Assembly: GCF_001968835.1 (NCBI RefSeq)
Contig: NZ_MRDE01000081.1
Coordinates: forward strand, 62,001-126,000
From: Tersicoccus phoenicis
Lineage (GTDB): Bacteria > Actinomycetota > Actinomycetes > Actinomycetales > Micrococcaceae
Direction: 5' to 3'
Length of the DNA: 64,000 nt
This document shows, one piece after another, positions 47,285 through 55,494 of the stretch. Position 1 is the stretch's first letter, and each line of letters starts with the position of its first letter. A model generated the notes under the pieces. It was not told the origin of the DNA, made no database searches, and worked only from the letters and a program-made list of their open reading frames with translations. A program made the translations under genes and the position numbers.

Positions 47285-48140
47285 AGGTGATCCTCCTCCG
47301 GAACCAGCGCTGCTGCGCGAGGGTGATGACGACGAGGACGACGAAGAGCAGCAGGGCCATCACCGAGGCACGGCCGAGGTCCGCGGCGCCGCGGAAGGCC
47401 TCGTCGTAGATGCGGGTGGCGATGACGTCCGTGGCGCCCTGCGGTCCGCCGTTGGGGGTCAGCGCGTAGATCTGGTCGAACGCCTGGAAGCTGGCGATCA
47501 CGCCGGTGACCAGGACGAAGAACATGGTGGGGCGCAGCAGCGGCAGCTTGACCTGCCAGAAGGTCTGCCAAGCGGTGGCACCGTCGACACGGGCCGCGTC
47601 GAGCAGGGTGGTCGGGATCGCGGCCAGACCGGCCATGAAGAACAGGGCGACGTACCCGACCTGGGACCAGATGCTCACCGCGGCGACCGCGGGCAGGGCC
47701 AGCACCGGGCTGGAGAGCCACTCCACGTACACGCCGAGCAGGGCGTTCAGGGCGCCGTCGGACGGGGAGAAGATCCACCGCCACACCACGCCGAGGACCA
47801 AGGGGGCGCCCATCCACGGAATCACGTAGATCACGCGCAGGAACGCCGAGCCCGGCAGCCCCCGGGACAGCAACGTCGCCAGCAGCAGGCCGAGGGCGGT
47901 CTGGACGGGGATGACGAGCAGCACGAACAGGACGGACACGAGCGCGGACCGCCCGAACGTCGGGTCGGTGAGCACGGACGTCCAGTTGTCGAAACCGACG
48001 AACACCGGCGGGAAGAGCAGGTCCCACTGCTGCAGGCTGAGCCAGAGGACCACCGCGATCGGCAGCAGCAGGAACGCGACGATCCCGATCAGGCTGGGTG
48101 CGAGCAGTGCGTACCCGGTCGCCGTCTGCTTCCGCGCCAT
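47271..48140 (-). CDS. Carbohydrate ABC transporter permease, MalF type
   Basis: 289 residues with six helices. It begins TGYALLAPSLIGIVAFLLLPI, and has the EAA loop IPTTLLDAARVDGATAWQTF and TGVIASFQAFDQIYALTPNG. It pairs with the MalG-like subunit as the membrane channel. First gene of the importer operon; the upstream 155-base region shared with the divergent mshA gene must hold its promoter, but no clear operator was seen. Confidence 0.93.
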   Translation of the reverse strand: MARKQTATGYALLAPSLIGIVAFLLLPIAVVLWLSLQQWDLLFPPVFVGFDNWTSVLTDPTFGRSALVSVLFVLLVIPVQTALGLLLATLLSRGLPGSAFLRVIYVIPWMGAPLVLGVVWRWIFSPSDGALNALLGVYVEWLSSPVLALPAVAAVSIWSQVGYVALFFMAGLAAIPTTLLDAARVDGATAWQTFWQVKLPLLRPTMFFVLVTGVIASFQAFDQIYALTPNGGPQGATDVIATRIYDEAFRGAADLGRASVMALLLFVVLVVITLAQQRWFRRRITYDLS

Positions 48141-48295
48141 CGTCGCCCCTTCCCCTGATCGATCGGCCTGTTGTGCTACGGATCGCGGGCCTGCGCTCCG
48201 GTGAAGGGCGCCGGCCGGTGCCGTGATCGCAGGATAGTCCGCACCGCCGACGATGGAAGAATGTCGGTGACCCGCCCCGCATTCCCAGGAGAGCC

Positions 48296-49516
48296 GTGAC
48301 CGCGACCGCCCGTGTGGGCATGGTGTGCCTGCACACCTGTCCCTTCGAGCAGCCCGGCGCCGGGGACGCGGGCGGGATGAACGTCTACGTCCGGGAACTG
48401 GCCCGCGCGCTGGTGCGGCGGGACTGGTCCGTGCACGTCACCACCCTGGGCACCCTCGGCCGGCAACAGGTCGAACCGGGCATCGTGGTGGACCACGTCG
48501 ACGTGGGACTGCCCCGGACGAAGGAGTCACTGGCCGCGGCGCTGCCCGCGGTGACCGAGCGGCTGCTCGCCCGGCACCGGGAGGAGGCTGATCTGCTGCA
48601 CGCCCACTACTGGCTCTCCGGGGTGGTCGGCCTGCACCTGGCCGCGGCCGGCGACATCCCACTGGTGCACACCATGCACACGATGGCGCTGGTCAAGAAC
48701 GCCCACCGCGGCGCCGCCCAGCGCCTCGAGCCCGAGCAGCGGGCCGCCGCCGAACGCCGGATCGCCGCGGCGGCCGACCGGCTGATCGTCAACGGTGCGA
48801 GCGAGGCGGCGGACCTGGTCCGCTACTACGCCGCCGACCCGGACCGAGTGGACGTGGTGCCCCCGGGGGTGGATCTCGGTGTGTTCCACCCGGACAGGGA
48901 GGCCGACCACGACGACGCCGGTCGGGTCGCGCGCCCGGTCACCGGCGGGCCCGTGCCCGGCCCGCTGCGGGTCGTGCTGGCCGGACGGATGCAGCGGCAC
49001 AAGGGACCGCAGGTGCTGCTGCACGCGCTCGCGCGGCTGCGCACCGATCGTCCCGACATCGCCCTCGACGTACGGATCATCGGCGCCGCAAGCGGAACCG
49101 ACCTGGACCTGCCGACCCTGGTGCGGGCGCTGGGCCTGACCGACACGGTGCGGCTGGAGCCGCCGGTGCCGCCGGACCGGCTCGCCGCGGCGTTCCGGGC
49201 CGCCGACGTCGTCGTCATGCCCTCCGCCCACGAGTCGTTCGGGCTGGTGGCGCTGGAGGCGCAGGCGTGCGGCACCCCGGTGATCGCCACCGACGCCGGT
49301 GGCCTGGCCGAGGCGGTGCGCGACGGCGAGACGGGAGTGCTGGTGCCGGGCCGGGACCCGGGTGCCTGGGCCGCCGCGCTCGCCCGGCTGCACGACGACC
49401 CGGCGGGGCGTGCCGCACTCGCGGCGAGGGCCGCCGTGCACGCCCGGGCGTTCACCTGGGATCGCACGGCGGCCCGCACCGAGGTCGCCTACCGGCGGGC
49501 GCTCAACCGCGGATGA
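48296..49516 (+). CDS. mshA: D-inositol-3-phosphate glycosyltransferase MshA (GT4)
   Basis: 406 residues. The N-terminal signature [20 protein letters not shown], the acceptor loop [29 protein letters not shown], and the donor-site block [24 protein letters not shown] agree with MshA, which joins GlcNAc from UDP-GlcNAc to inositol-3-phosphate in the first step of mycothiol synthesis. The GTG start follows AGGAGAG. It converges on and overlaps by 14 bases the inositol-3-phosphate synthase gene, whose product is its acceptor, which supports the call. Confidence 0.87.
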   Translation: MTATARVGMVCLHTCPFEQPGAGDAGGMNVYVRELARALVRRDWSVHVTTLGTLGRQQVEPGIVVDHVDVGLPRTKESLAAALPAVTERLLARHREEADLLHAHYWLSGVVGLHLAAAGDIPLVHTMHTMALVKNAHRGAAQRLEPEQRAAAERRIAAAADRLIVNGASEAADLVRYYAADPDRVDVVPPGVDLGVFHPDREADHDDAGRVARPVTGGPVPGPLRVVLAGRMQRHKGPQVLLHALARLRTDRPDIALDVRIIGAASGTDLDLPTLVRALGLTDTVRLEPPVPPDRLAAAFRAADVVVMPSAHESFGLVALEAQACGTPVIATDAGGLAEAVRDGETGVLVPGRDPGAWAAALARLHDDPAGRAALAARAAVHARAFTWDRTAARTEVAYRRALNRG

Positions 49517-50576
49517 ACTCCTCGACCGCGACGCGGGCCGGCTCGTCCGGCAGCTGCTGCGGCGGGGACTTCATGAAGTAGCTCGACGCGGCCAGCACCG
49601 GGCCACCCAGGCCACGGTCGGCGGCGATCTTCGCGGCGCGCACCGCGTCGATGATCACGCCGGCCGAGTTCGGCGAGTCCCACACCTCGAGCTTGTACTC
49701 GATCGAGACCGGCACGTCGCCGAAGTTGCGGCCCTCGATCCGCACGAACGCCCACTTCCGGTCGTCGAGCCACTGCACGTAGTCGCTGGGGCCGATGTGC
49801 ACGTCCCGCTCGGCCAGCTCGGCATCGATGTTGGAGGTGACGGCGCGGGTCTTGGAGATCTTCTTGGACTGCAGCCGGTCCCGCTCGAGCATGTTCTTGA
49901 AGTCCATGTTGCCGCCGACGTTGAGCTGGTAGGTGCGGTCGACGGTGACGCCGCGCTCCTCGAACAACCGGGCCAGGGAGCGGTGGGTGATGGTGGCACC
50001 GATCTGGCTCTTGATGTCATCGCCGACGATGGGCACCCCGGCGTCCGTGAACTTCTGCGCCCACTCCTCGGTGGAGGCGATGAACACGGGCAGGGCGTTG
50101 ACGAACGCGACCTTCGCGTCGATCGCGGCCTGGGCGTAGAACTTGGCGGCCTGATCCGAACCGACCGGCAGGTAGCAGACCAGCACGTCGGCGCGGGCGT
50201 CCTTCAGGGCGGCGACGACGTCGACCGGCTCGCGCGGCGACTCGTCGATGGTCTCCCGGTAGTACTTGCCCAACCCGTCCAGGGTGGGGCCGCGCTGGAC
50301 CTCGACACCGCTGGTGGGCACATCACAGATCTTGATGGTGTTGTTCTGGGAGGCCTCGATCGCCTCGGCGAGGTCCTTGCCGACCTTGACGTCGTCGACG
50401 TCGAACGCGGCGACGAACTCGAGGTCACCGACGTGGTAGTCACCGAACTGGACGTGCATCAGACCGGGGACGGTCTGGCCCGGGTCGGCGTCCCGGTAGT
50501 AGTGCACACCCTGCACCAGGGATGACGCGCAGTTGCCGACGCCGGCGATGGCCACGCGGATGGGTTGACGGGACAC
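49503..50576 (-). CDS. ino1: Inositol-3-phosphate synthase (actinobacterial Ino1)
   Basis: 357 residues. The NAD loop is [20 protein letters not shown], and further motifs are [53 protein letters not shown] and [20 protein letters not shown], all hallmarks of the actinobacterial enzyme. It cyclises glucose-6-phosphate to inositol-3-phosphate for mycothiol and phosphatidylinositol. The GTG has GAAGGAG before it. A TAGAGT hexamer at 50639-50644 on the minus strand is a likely -10 element, about 60 bases upstream, with a small CCGGGT/ACCCGG stem in the leader. Confidence 0.96.
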   Translation of the reverse strand: MSRQPIRVAIAGVGNCASSLVQGVHYYRDADPGQTVPGLMHVQFGDYHVGDLEFVAAFDVDDVKVGKDLAEAIEASQNNTIKICDVPTSGVEVQRGPTLDGLGKYYRETIDESPREPVDVVAALKDARADVLVCYLPVGSDQAAKFYAQAAIDAKVAFVNALPVFIASTEEWAQKFTDAGVPIVGDDIKSQIGATITHRSLARLFEERGVTVDRTYQLNVGGNMDFKNMLERDRLQSKKISKTRAVTSNIDAELAERDVHIGPSDYVQWLDDRKWAFVRIEGRNFGDVPVSIEYKLEVWDSPNSAGVIIDAVRAAKIAADRGLGGPVLAASSYFMKSPPQQLPDEPARVAVEEFIRG

Positions 50577-50681
50577 GGGCAGTACTCCTTCGGTGGAACG
50601 GGTCGCCGGGTGCCCGCAGGGTACCCGGCCATCCATCCACTCTAAGTCAGCGCAGTCCGGCGGTCCGGCGAAGGGCGCTGC

Positions 50682-51728
50682 TCAGCGAGCCATGCCCCAG
50701 ATGTTGATGCCGGCCTCGACGGCGTGCCGGTCGATGCCGTTCAACTCCTCGTCGCTGAAGGTCAGGTTGTCCAGTGCGGCGAGGCTGTCATGCAGCTGGT
50801 CGACGCTGGACGCCCCGATCAGGGCGCTGGTGATCGTGCGGGGGCCCTGGTCGCGCAGCACCCACGCGATGGCCAGCTGGGCCAGGGACTGCCCACGCTG
50901 ACCGGCCATCTCGTTCAGCGCGCGCACGTGCTTGAGGGTCTCGGGGGTGAGCCAGTCCGGGTTGAGGGACTTCCCGGCCGCGGCACGCGAGTCGTTCGGG
51001 ACGCCGTCGAGGTACTTGTCGGTCAGCATGCCCTGCGCCAGCGGGGAGAAGGCGATGGAGCCGACCCCCTCGTCGCCGAGCACGTCGAGCAGGGCGGGCT
51101 CACCGTCCTCGACCCACCGGTTCAACAGCGAGTAGGAGGGCTGATGGATGACGACGGGGGTGCCGAGCTCGCCGAGGACGCGGACCGCCTGAACGGTCTG
51201 CTCGGCCGTGTAGGAGGAGATCCCGGCGTAGATCGCCTTGCCGGCCCGGACGGCGTGGTCCAGCGCCCCGAGGGTCTCCTCCATCGGGGTGTCCGGGTCC
51301 GGCCGGTGGCTGTAGAAGATGTCGACGTGATCCAGCCCCATCCGGGTCAGGGATGCGTCCAGGCTGCCCAGCAGGTACTTGCGCGAGCCCCACTCCCCGT
51401 AGGGACCGGGCTGCATCCGGTACCCGGCCTTGGTCGAGATCACCAGTTCCTCGCGGTAGGGGGCGAAGTCCTCGGCGAAGATGCGCCCGAAGTTCTTCTC
51501 TGCGCTGCCCTCCGGGGGCCCGTAGTTGTTGGCGAGGTCGAAATGCGTGACACCGGCGTCGAAGGCGGCCCACAGGATGTCGCGCTGGGTCTGCAGGGGC
51601 TTGTCGTCGCCGAAGTTGTGCCACAGCCCGAGGCTGATGGCGGGCAACTTCAGCCCGGTGCGGCCCAGTAGCCGGTAGGGCATCGTCGCGTAACGGTTCT
51701 CGGAAGCGGAGTACACCATGGTGCTCAT
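50682..51728 (-). CDS. Aldo/keto reductase, YghZ-like (L-glyceraldehyde-3-phosphate reductase type)
   Basis: 348 residues. The substrate/NADPH barrel shows YRLLGRTGLKLPAISLGLWH, the catalytic region HFDLANNYGPPEGSAEK, the Lys in ISTKAGYRMQPGP, and the His in YSHRPDPDTPMEETLGALD. GYRMQPGPYGEWGSRKYL is typical of the YghZ group, which reduces short aldehydes and detoxifies methylglyoxal. Two starts, 51728 and 51719, are equally plausible. It lies between ino1 and vapC on the same strand. Confidence 0.9.
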   Translation of the reverse strand: MSTMVYSASENRYATMPYRLLGRTGLKLPAISLGLWHNFGDDKPLQTQRDILWAAFDAGVTHFDLANNYGPPEGSAEKNFGRIFAEDFAPYREELVISTKAGYRMQPGPYGEWGSRKYLLGSLDASLTRMGLDHVDIFYSHRPDPDTPMEETLGALDHAVRAGKAIYAGISSYTAEQTVQAVRVLGELGTPVVIHQPSYSLLNRWVEDGEPALLDVLGDEGVGSIAFSPLAQGMLTDKYLDGVPNDSRAAAGKSLNPDWLTPETLKHVRALNEMAGQRGQSLAQLAIAWVLRDQGPRTITSALIGASSVDQLHDSLAALDNLTFSDEELNGIDRHAVEAGINIWGMAR

Positions 51729-51762
51729 CGTGCCACGGCTGGCTCGCCGATCGCGGACGGCT

Positions 51763-52191
51763 CTACTGCGGCGGCATCTCCCACCGCACGCCACCGAACC
51801 GTCCGAAGTCGTTGTCGGACGTCACCACCGTGGCGTTGAACTGAAGGGCCAACGCAGCAAGGTAGGCATCGTTGACGAGGTTGCCGCCGCTCCCGGTGGG
51901 CCCCAGCAACTCTCGCATCCTGGCCACGTGCCTGGCGTCTGCTTCTGGAACGAGCACGTTCGGCCGACCGTACCAGCCGTCGATGACCGTCAGCGCCGTG
52001 CCGATGTCCAGTGGTCGTTCGAACACCGACGGATGAGTCGACAAGCGCAGGAAGGCCAGGACGCTCACCCAGGGGATGAGCACTGTTTCCGTACCCGACA
52101 GGGCATCATCGAGCCAGGCCTTCGACGAAGTATGGTGCTGCGCGTTCTCGTGAACGGAATAGAGGAGAACGTTCGCGTCGACCAGTTTCAC
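51763..52191 (-). CDS. vapC: VapC-type PIN-domain toxin
   Basis: 142 residues. The PIN ribonuclease acidic residues are visible at D5 in MKLVDANVLLYSV, D108 in GGNLVNDAYLAALAL and D126 in VVTSDNDFGRF; a second canonical Glu is less clear, and the helix ... WVSVLAFLRLSTHPSVF is typical of the FLR subgroup. It cleaves RNA when not bound by its antitoxin. Its start overlaps the vapB stop by 4 bases, so both are made together. Confidence 0.93.
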   Translation of the reverse strand: MKLVDANVLLYSVHENAQHHTSSKAWLDDALSGTETVLIPWVSVLAFLRLSTHPSVFERPLDIGTALTVIDGWYGRPNVLVPEADARHVARMRELLGPTGSGGNLVNDAYLAALALQFNATVVTSDNDFGRFGGVRWEMPPQ

Positions 52192-52442
52192 TTACCCGCC
52201 TCGGCCTTGCGCCTCAGTTGCTCGTCCTCCAGTTCGCCCGCCACCGCCAGAGCCTGGTCCAAGGGGATCCGGGCACGACCGAGGTCGAACGTCGGCGTGC
52301 TGTAACTCGAACTCTCGCGACCCGCCGTGAGTCCGTCGACGATGGCGGCATTCACCGCCTCCTTGAAGGTCAGGCCACGCTCGCGCATCAGCTTGCGCAC
52401 GAGACCGTCCGCCTCCGGTGTCAACGTGATCGTGGTCCGCAT
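52188..52442 (-). CDS. vapB: VapB-type ribbon-helix-helix antitoxin
   Basis: 84 residues. The N-terminus MRTTITLTPEADGLVRKLMR, with ERGLTFKEAVNAAIVDGL, is a ribbon-helix-helix DNA-binding domain; the C-terminal half (FDLGRARIPLDQALAVAGEL) should wrap VapC. TATGAT lies 6 bases before the ATG with no ribosome binding site, so the message is probably leaderless. Confidence 0.9.
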   Translation of the reverse strand: MRTTITLTPEADGLVRKLMRERGLTFKEAVNAAIVDGLTAGRESSSYSTPTFDLGRARIPLDQALAVAGELEDEQLRRKAEAGK

Positions 52443-52448
52443 GGCGGC

Positions 52449-52473
52449 ATCATAGCATCACTCTTGATGATGC
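52449..52473 (-). promoter_or_regulatory. vapBC promoter and candidate operator
   Basis: The -10 element TATGAT (52449-52454, minus strand) ends 6 bases before the vapB ATG. Next to it an inverted repeat GCATCA (52455-52460) / TGATGC (52468-52473) with 7-base spacer is a good site for VapBC autorepression. Confidence 0.6.
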
Positions 52474-52524
52474 GTTGATGAACGCCCGGACCAAGTGCCC
52501 CGCCGCTTCGACCGAGCGACACCC

Positions 52525-53406
52525 CTAGCGCAGCACGACGGTGCGCTGACCGCGCAGGACGACCCGCCCCTCGGCGTGCCAGCGGACCGCGCGGGTGAGG
52601 GCGGCGACCTCCGCGTCCCGACCGACGGCCACCAGGTCCTCGGGGGCGTGCGTGTGATCGACGTCGATCACCTGCTGGGCGATGATCGGCCCCTCGTCCA
52701 GCTCGGCGTTCACGTAGTGCGCGGTGGCGCCCACCATCTTCACGCCGCGCTCCCAGGCCTGGTGGTAGGGCTTCGCTCCCTTGAACGAGGGCAGGAAGGA
52801 GTGGTGGATGTTGATGCAGCGACCGCTCAGGGCGGCCGACAGGTCGTCGCTGAGCACCTGCATGTAGCGAGCCAGCACCACCAGCTCCGCGTCGAAGCGG
52901 TCGACCAGGTCCAGGAGGCGGGCCTCGGCGGCGGGCTTGGTCGCGGCCGTGACGGGGACGTGGAAGAACGGGATGGAGTGCCAGCCGACCAGGCCGGCGT
53001 GATCCTCGTGGTTGGAGACGACGGCGACGATCTCGATGGGCAGTTCGCCGTTGCGGGTCCGGTAGAGCAGGTCGTTGAGGCAGTGCCCGAACTTCGAGAC
53101 CATGATGAGCACCCGGGTGCGGCTGCCCTTCGGCACCAGTTTCCAGGTCATGCCGAACCGGTCCGCGATCGGCTCGAAGCCCTCCCGCAACCGGGCGAGC
53201 TCCGCACCGGGAGCCTGCCCGCCGTCAGCGTCCGGGTCAGCTCCGGTGGGCCCGGCCACCTCCAGACGCAGGCAGAAATACCCGTCGCGCCGGTCGTCGA
53301 ACTGCTTGCTGTCGACGATGTCGCACTGCTGCTCGAGCAGGAAACCCGTGACGGCGTGCACGATGCCGAGCCGTTCGGGACAGTCCAGCGTCAGCACGTA
53401 CTCCAT
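52525..53406 (-). CDS. purU: Formyltetrahydrofolate deformylase PurU
   Basis: 293 residues. An N-terminal ACT domain (YVLTLDCPERLGIVHAVTGF) precedes the formyltransferase-like domain with VLIMVSKFGHCLNDLLYRTR, SNHEDHAGLVGWHSIPFFHV and NIHHSFLPSFKGAKPYHQAW, GVKMVGATAHYVNAELDEGP. It hydrolyses 10-formyl-THF to formate and THF. The ATG has a strong AGGAGG site. Last gene of the glyA-sox operon, where it can return THF and dispose of one-carbon units made from sarcosine. Confidence 0.95.
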   Translation of the reverse strand: MEYVLTLDCPERLGIVHAVTGFLLEQQCDIVDSKQFDDRRDGYFCLRLEVAGPTGADPDADGGQAPGAELARLREGFEPIADRFGMTWKLVPKGSRTRVLIMVSKFGHCLNDLLYRTRNGELPIEIVAVVSNHEDHAGLVGWHSIPFFHVPVTAATKPAAEARLLDLVDRFDAELVVLARYMQVLSDDLSAALSGRCINIHHSFLPSFKGAKPYHQAWERGVKMVGATAHYVNAELDEGPIIAQQVIDVDHTHAPEDLVAVGRDAEVAALTRAVRWHAEGRVVLRGQRTVVLR

Positions 53407-53464
53407 CGATCCTCCTCGCTCGCCGTCCGCACCCACGCCCGCCGTGCTCGCTCGCCGGCGCGGG

Positions 53465-54838
53465 TCAGCACTCGATCACGTTCACGGCCAGACCGCCGCG
53501 GCTGGTCTCCTTGTACTTGATCTTCATGTCCCGGCCGGTGTCCCGCATCGTCTTGATCACCTTGTCGAGGGACACCTTGTGCGTGCCGTCGCCCTTGCGA
53601 GCCATCCGGGCCGCGTTGATCGCCTTGACCGAGGCGATGGCGTTCCGCTCGATGCAGGGGATCTGGACGAGCCCACCGACGGGATCGCAGGTCAGACCCA
53701 GGTTGTGCTCCATCCCGATCTCCGCCGCGTTCTCCACCTGCCGCGGGGTGCCGCCGATCACCGCGCACAGGGCGCCCGCCGCCATCGAGCACGCGGAACC
53801 GACCTCCCCCTGGCAGCCCACCTCGGCGCCCGAGATGGACGCGTTCTCCTTGTACAGGATGCCGATCGCCGCGGCGGTGAGCAGGAACGTCACCACACCG
53901 TCGTCGTCCGCGCTGGGAATGAACTTGTCGTAGTAGTGCAGCACCGCGGGGATGATGCCGGCCGCCCCGTTGGTGGGGGCGGTGACGATGCGGCCACCGG
54001 AGGCGTTCTCCTCGTTGACCGCGAGCGCGAACAGGTTGACCCAGTCCATCGCGCGCATCGGGTCGGTCTCGTCGGCGTCCGCGCTGAGTTCGGCGAACAG
54101 CCGCGGCGCCCGGCGGTTCACCTTCAGGCCACCCGGCAGCACGCCGTCGTGCGCGCAGCCGTTGGCCACGCACTCCCGCATCACGGCCCAGATCTTCAGC
54201 AGCTCGGCGCGCAGTTCTTCCTCGGTGCGCCAGGACAGCTCGTTGGCGAGCATCACCTCGGCGATCGACAGGCCCTCCCGCTCGCAGATCTCCAGCAGCC
54301 GCTCGCCCGTGGTGAACGGGTAGCGCAGCGGCGTCTCGTCCGCCACGATCCGGTCCGCGCCGGCGGCCTGCTCGTCGACGACGAAGCCGCCGCCCACCGA
54401 GTAGTAGGTGCGTTCGGCGACCGTGCCGCCGGCGTCGTCGTACGCGGCGAAGGTCATCCCGTTCGGGTGCGTCGGTAGCGACTTGCGCCGGTGCATGATG
54501 AGGTCCTCGTCCGGGTCGAAGCCGATCCGGTGGTGGCCGGCCAGGGTGAGCCGCCGGTCCGCCGTGACCCGGGCGACCCGGTCCTCGACACCGTCGGTGT
54601 CCACCGTCTCGGGGTTCTCGCCCTCCAGGCCGAGGATGACGGCCTTGGGCGAGCCGTGCCCGTGGCCGGTCGCCCCGAGGGAACCGAACAGCTGCACGTA
54701 CACGCGGGCGACGTCGTCCAGCCGGCCCGCATCATCCAGCCCGGCGACGAACCGGCGAGCGGCGCGCATCGGGCCCACCGTGTGCGAAGACGACGGACCG
54801 ATGCCGATGGAGAACAGATCGAGGGCACTCAGCGCCAT
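53465..54838 (-). CDS. sdaA: L-serine ammonia-lyase (iron-sulfur, single-chain)
   Basis: 457 residues, alpha and beta domains fused. [20 protein letters not shown] opens the beta domain; the alpha domain has [40 protein letters not shown] and [20 protein letters not shown], with the cysteines that hold the 4Fe-4S cluster, and ends [13 protein letters not shown]. It turns serine into pyruvate and ammonia. Between soxG and purU, it is the exit from glycine/serine formed from sarcosine. Confidence 0.96.
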   Translation of the reverse strand: MALSALDLFSIGIGPSSSHTVGPMRAARRFVAGLDDAGRLDDVARVYVQLFGSLGATGHGHGSPKAVILGLEGENPETVDTDGVEDRVARVTADRRLTLAGHHRIGFDPDEDLIMHRRKSLPTHPNGMTFAAYDDAGGTVAERTYYSVGGGFVVDEQAAGADRIVADETPLRYPFTTGERLLEICEREGLSIAEVMLANELSWRTEEELRAELLKIWAVMRECVANGCAHDGVLPGGLKVNRRAPRLFAELSADADETDPMRAMDWVNLFALAVNEENASGGRIVTAPTNGAAGIIPAVLHYYDKFIPSADDDGVVTFLLTAAAIGILYKENASISGAEVGCQGEVGSACSMAAGALCAVIGGTPRQVENAAEIGMEHNLGLTCDPVGGLVQIPCIERNAIASVKAINAARMARKGDGTHKVSLDKVIKTMRDTGRDMKIKYKETSRGGLAVNVIEC

Positions 54839-54854
54839 CAGGGAAGAGCCTTTC

Positions 54855-55493
54855 TCAGTGGAATTCAGCCATGGAGTCCAGCAGCAGGGCGACGGTGTAC
54901 TCCGTGAAGGAACCGCGGGCCAGGATCCGGAACTCCGGCTCCTCCCGAGTCTTCCACAGCACCACCTGCACCGGTCCCAGCAACAGGGAGTAGGCCCGGC
55001 CCGCCGCGAAGGCGCGCGGGTGCAGGTCGAACGTCACCGACTTCTCGAGCACGTCCCGGGACGCCGGTCCGGCCAGTTCGAGCGTGGTCCGGTTCGCCGA
55101 GAGGTCCACCGCCTGACCGGGTGCCTCCCCCAGCGCGCCGGCGAGGGAGCCGACGAGCTCGGTGGGAGCCTGCGCGCCCTCCAGCTCGGGGCCGACGACG
55201 AGGAACTCGTCCGGGCCGAGCCAGAGCACCGCGGTGCCCGTGCCGTCGCTACTGCCGGTGACCGCACCGCAGGCCACGGGCAGGGGCAGCCCGAGGGCCG
55301 CCTCGACCCGTCCGGCCTCCTCGGAGCCCGGTTGCACCCGCAGGGCGACCATGGTCTGGAACGGGACCTCCTTGAGCCGCACCCGCGCCCCGGAGCCGGC
55401 CGTCATCGCGTCCACCAGGTGGCCGCCCGGGCTGCGTCGCAGCCGTACCGCCGCGCTCGAGGCGCTGTTGGCCTCTGCCGTCATCGTCGTCAT
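54855..55493 (-). CDS. soxG: Sarcosine oxidase subunit gamma
   Basis: 212 residues. Family segments are [72 protein letters not shown] and [20 protein letters not shown]. It completes the heterotetrameric enzyme. The ATG at 55493 lies one base past the soxA stop with GGAGG at 10 bases; an earlier ATG at 55502 would overlap soxA. It has the weakest conservation of the four subunits, as is usual. Confidence 0.9.
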   Translation of the reverse strand: MTTMTAEANSASSAAVRLRRSPGGHLVDAMTAGSGARVRLKEVPFQTMVALRVQPGSEEAGRVEAALGLPLPVACGAVTGSSDGTGTAVLWLGPDEFLVVGPELEGAQAPTELVGSLAGALGEAPGQAVDLSANRTTLELAGPASRDVLEKSVTFDLHPRAFAAGRAYSLLLGPVQVVLWKTREEPEFRILARGSFTEYTVALLLDSMAEFH

Positions 55494-55494
55494 C

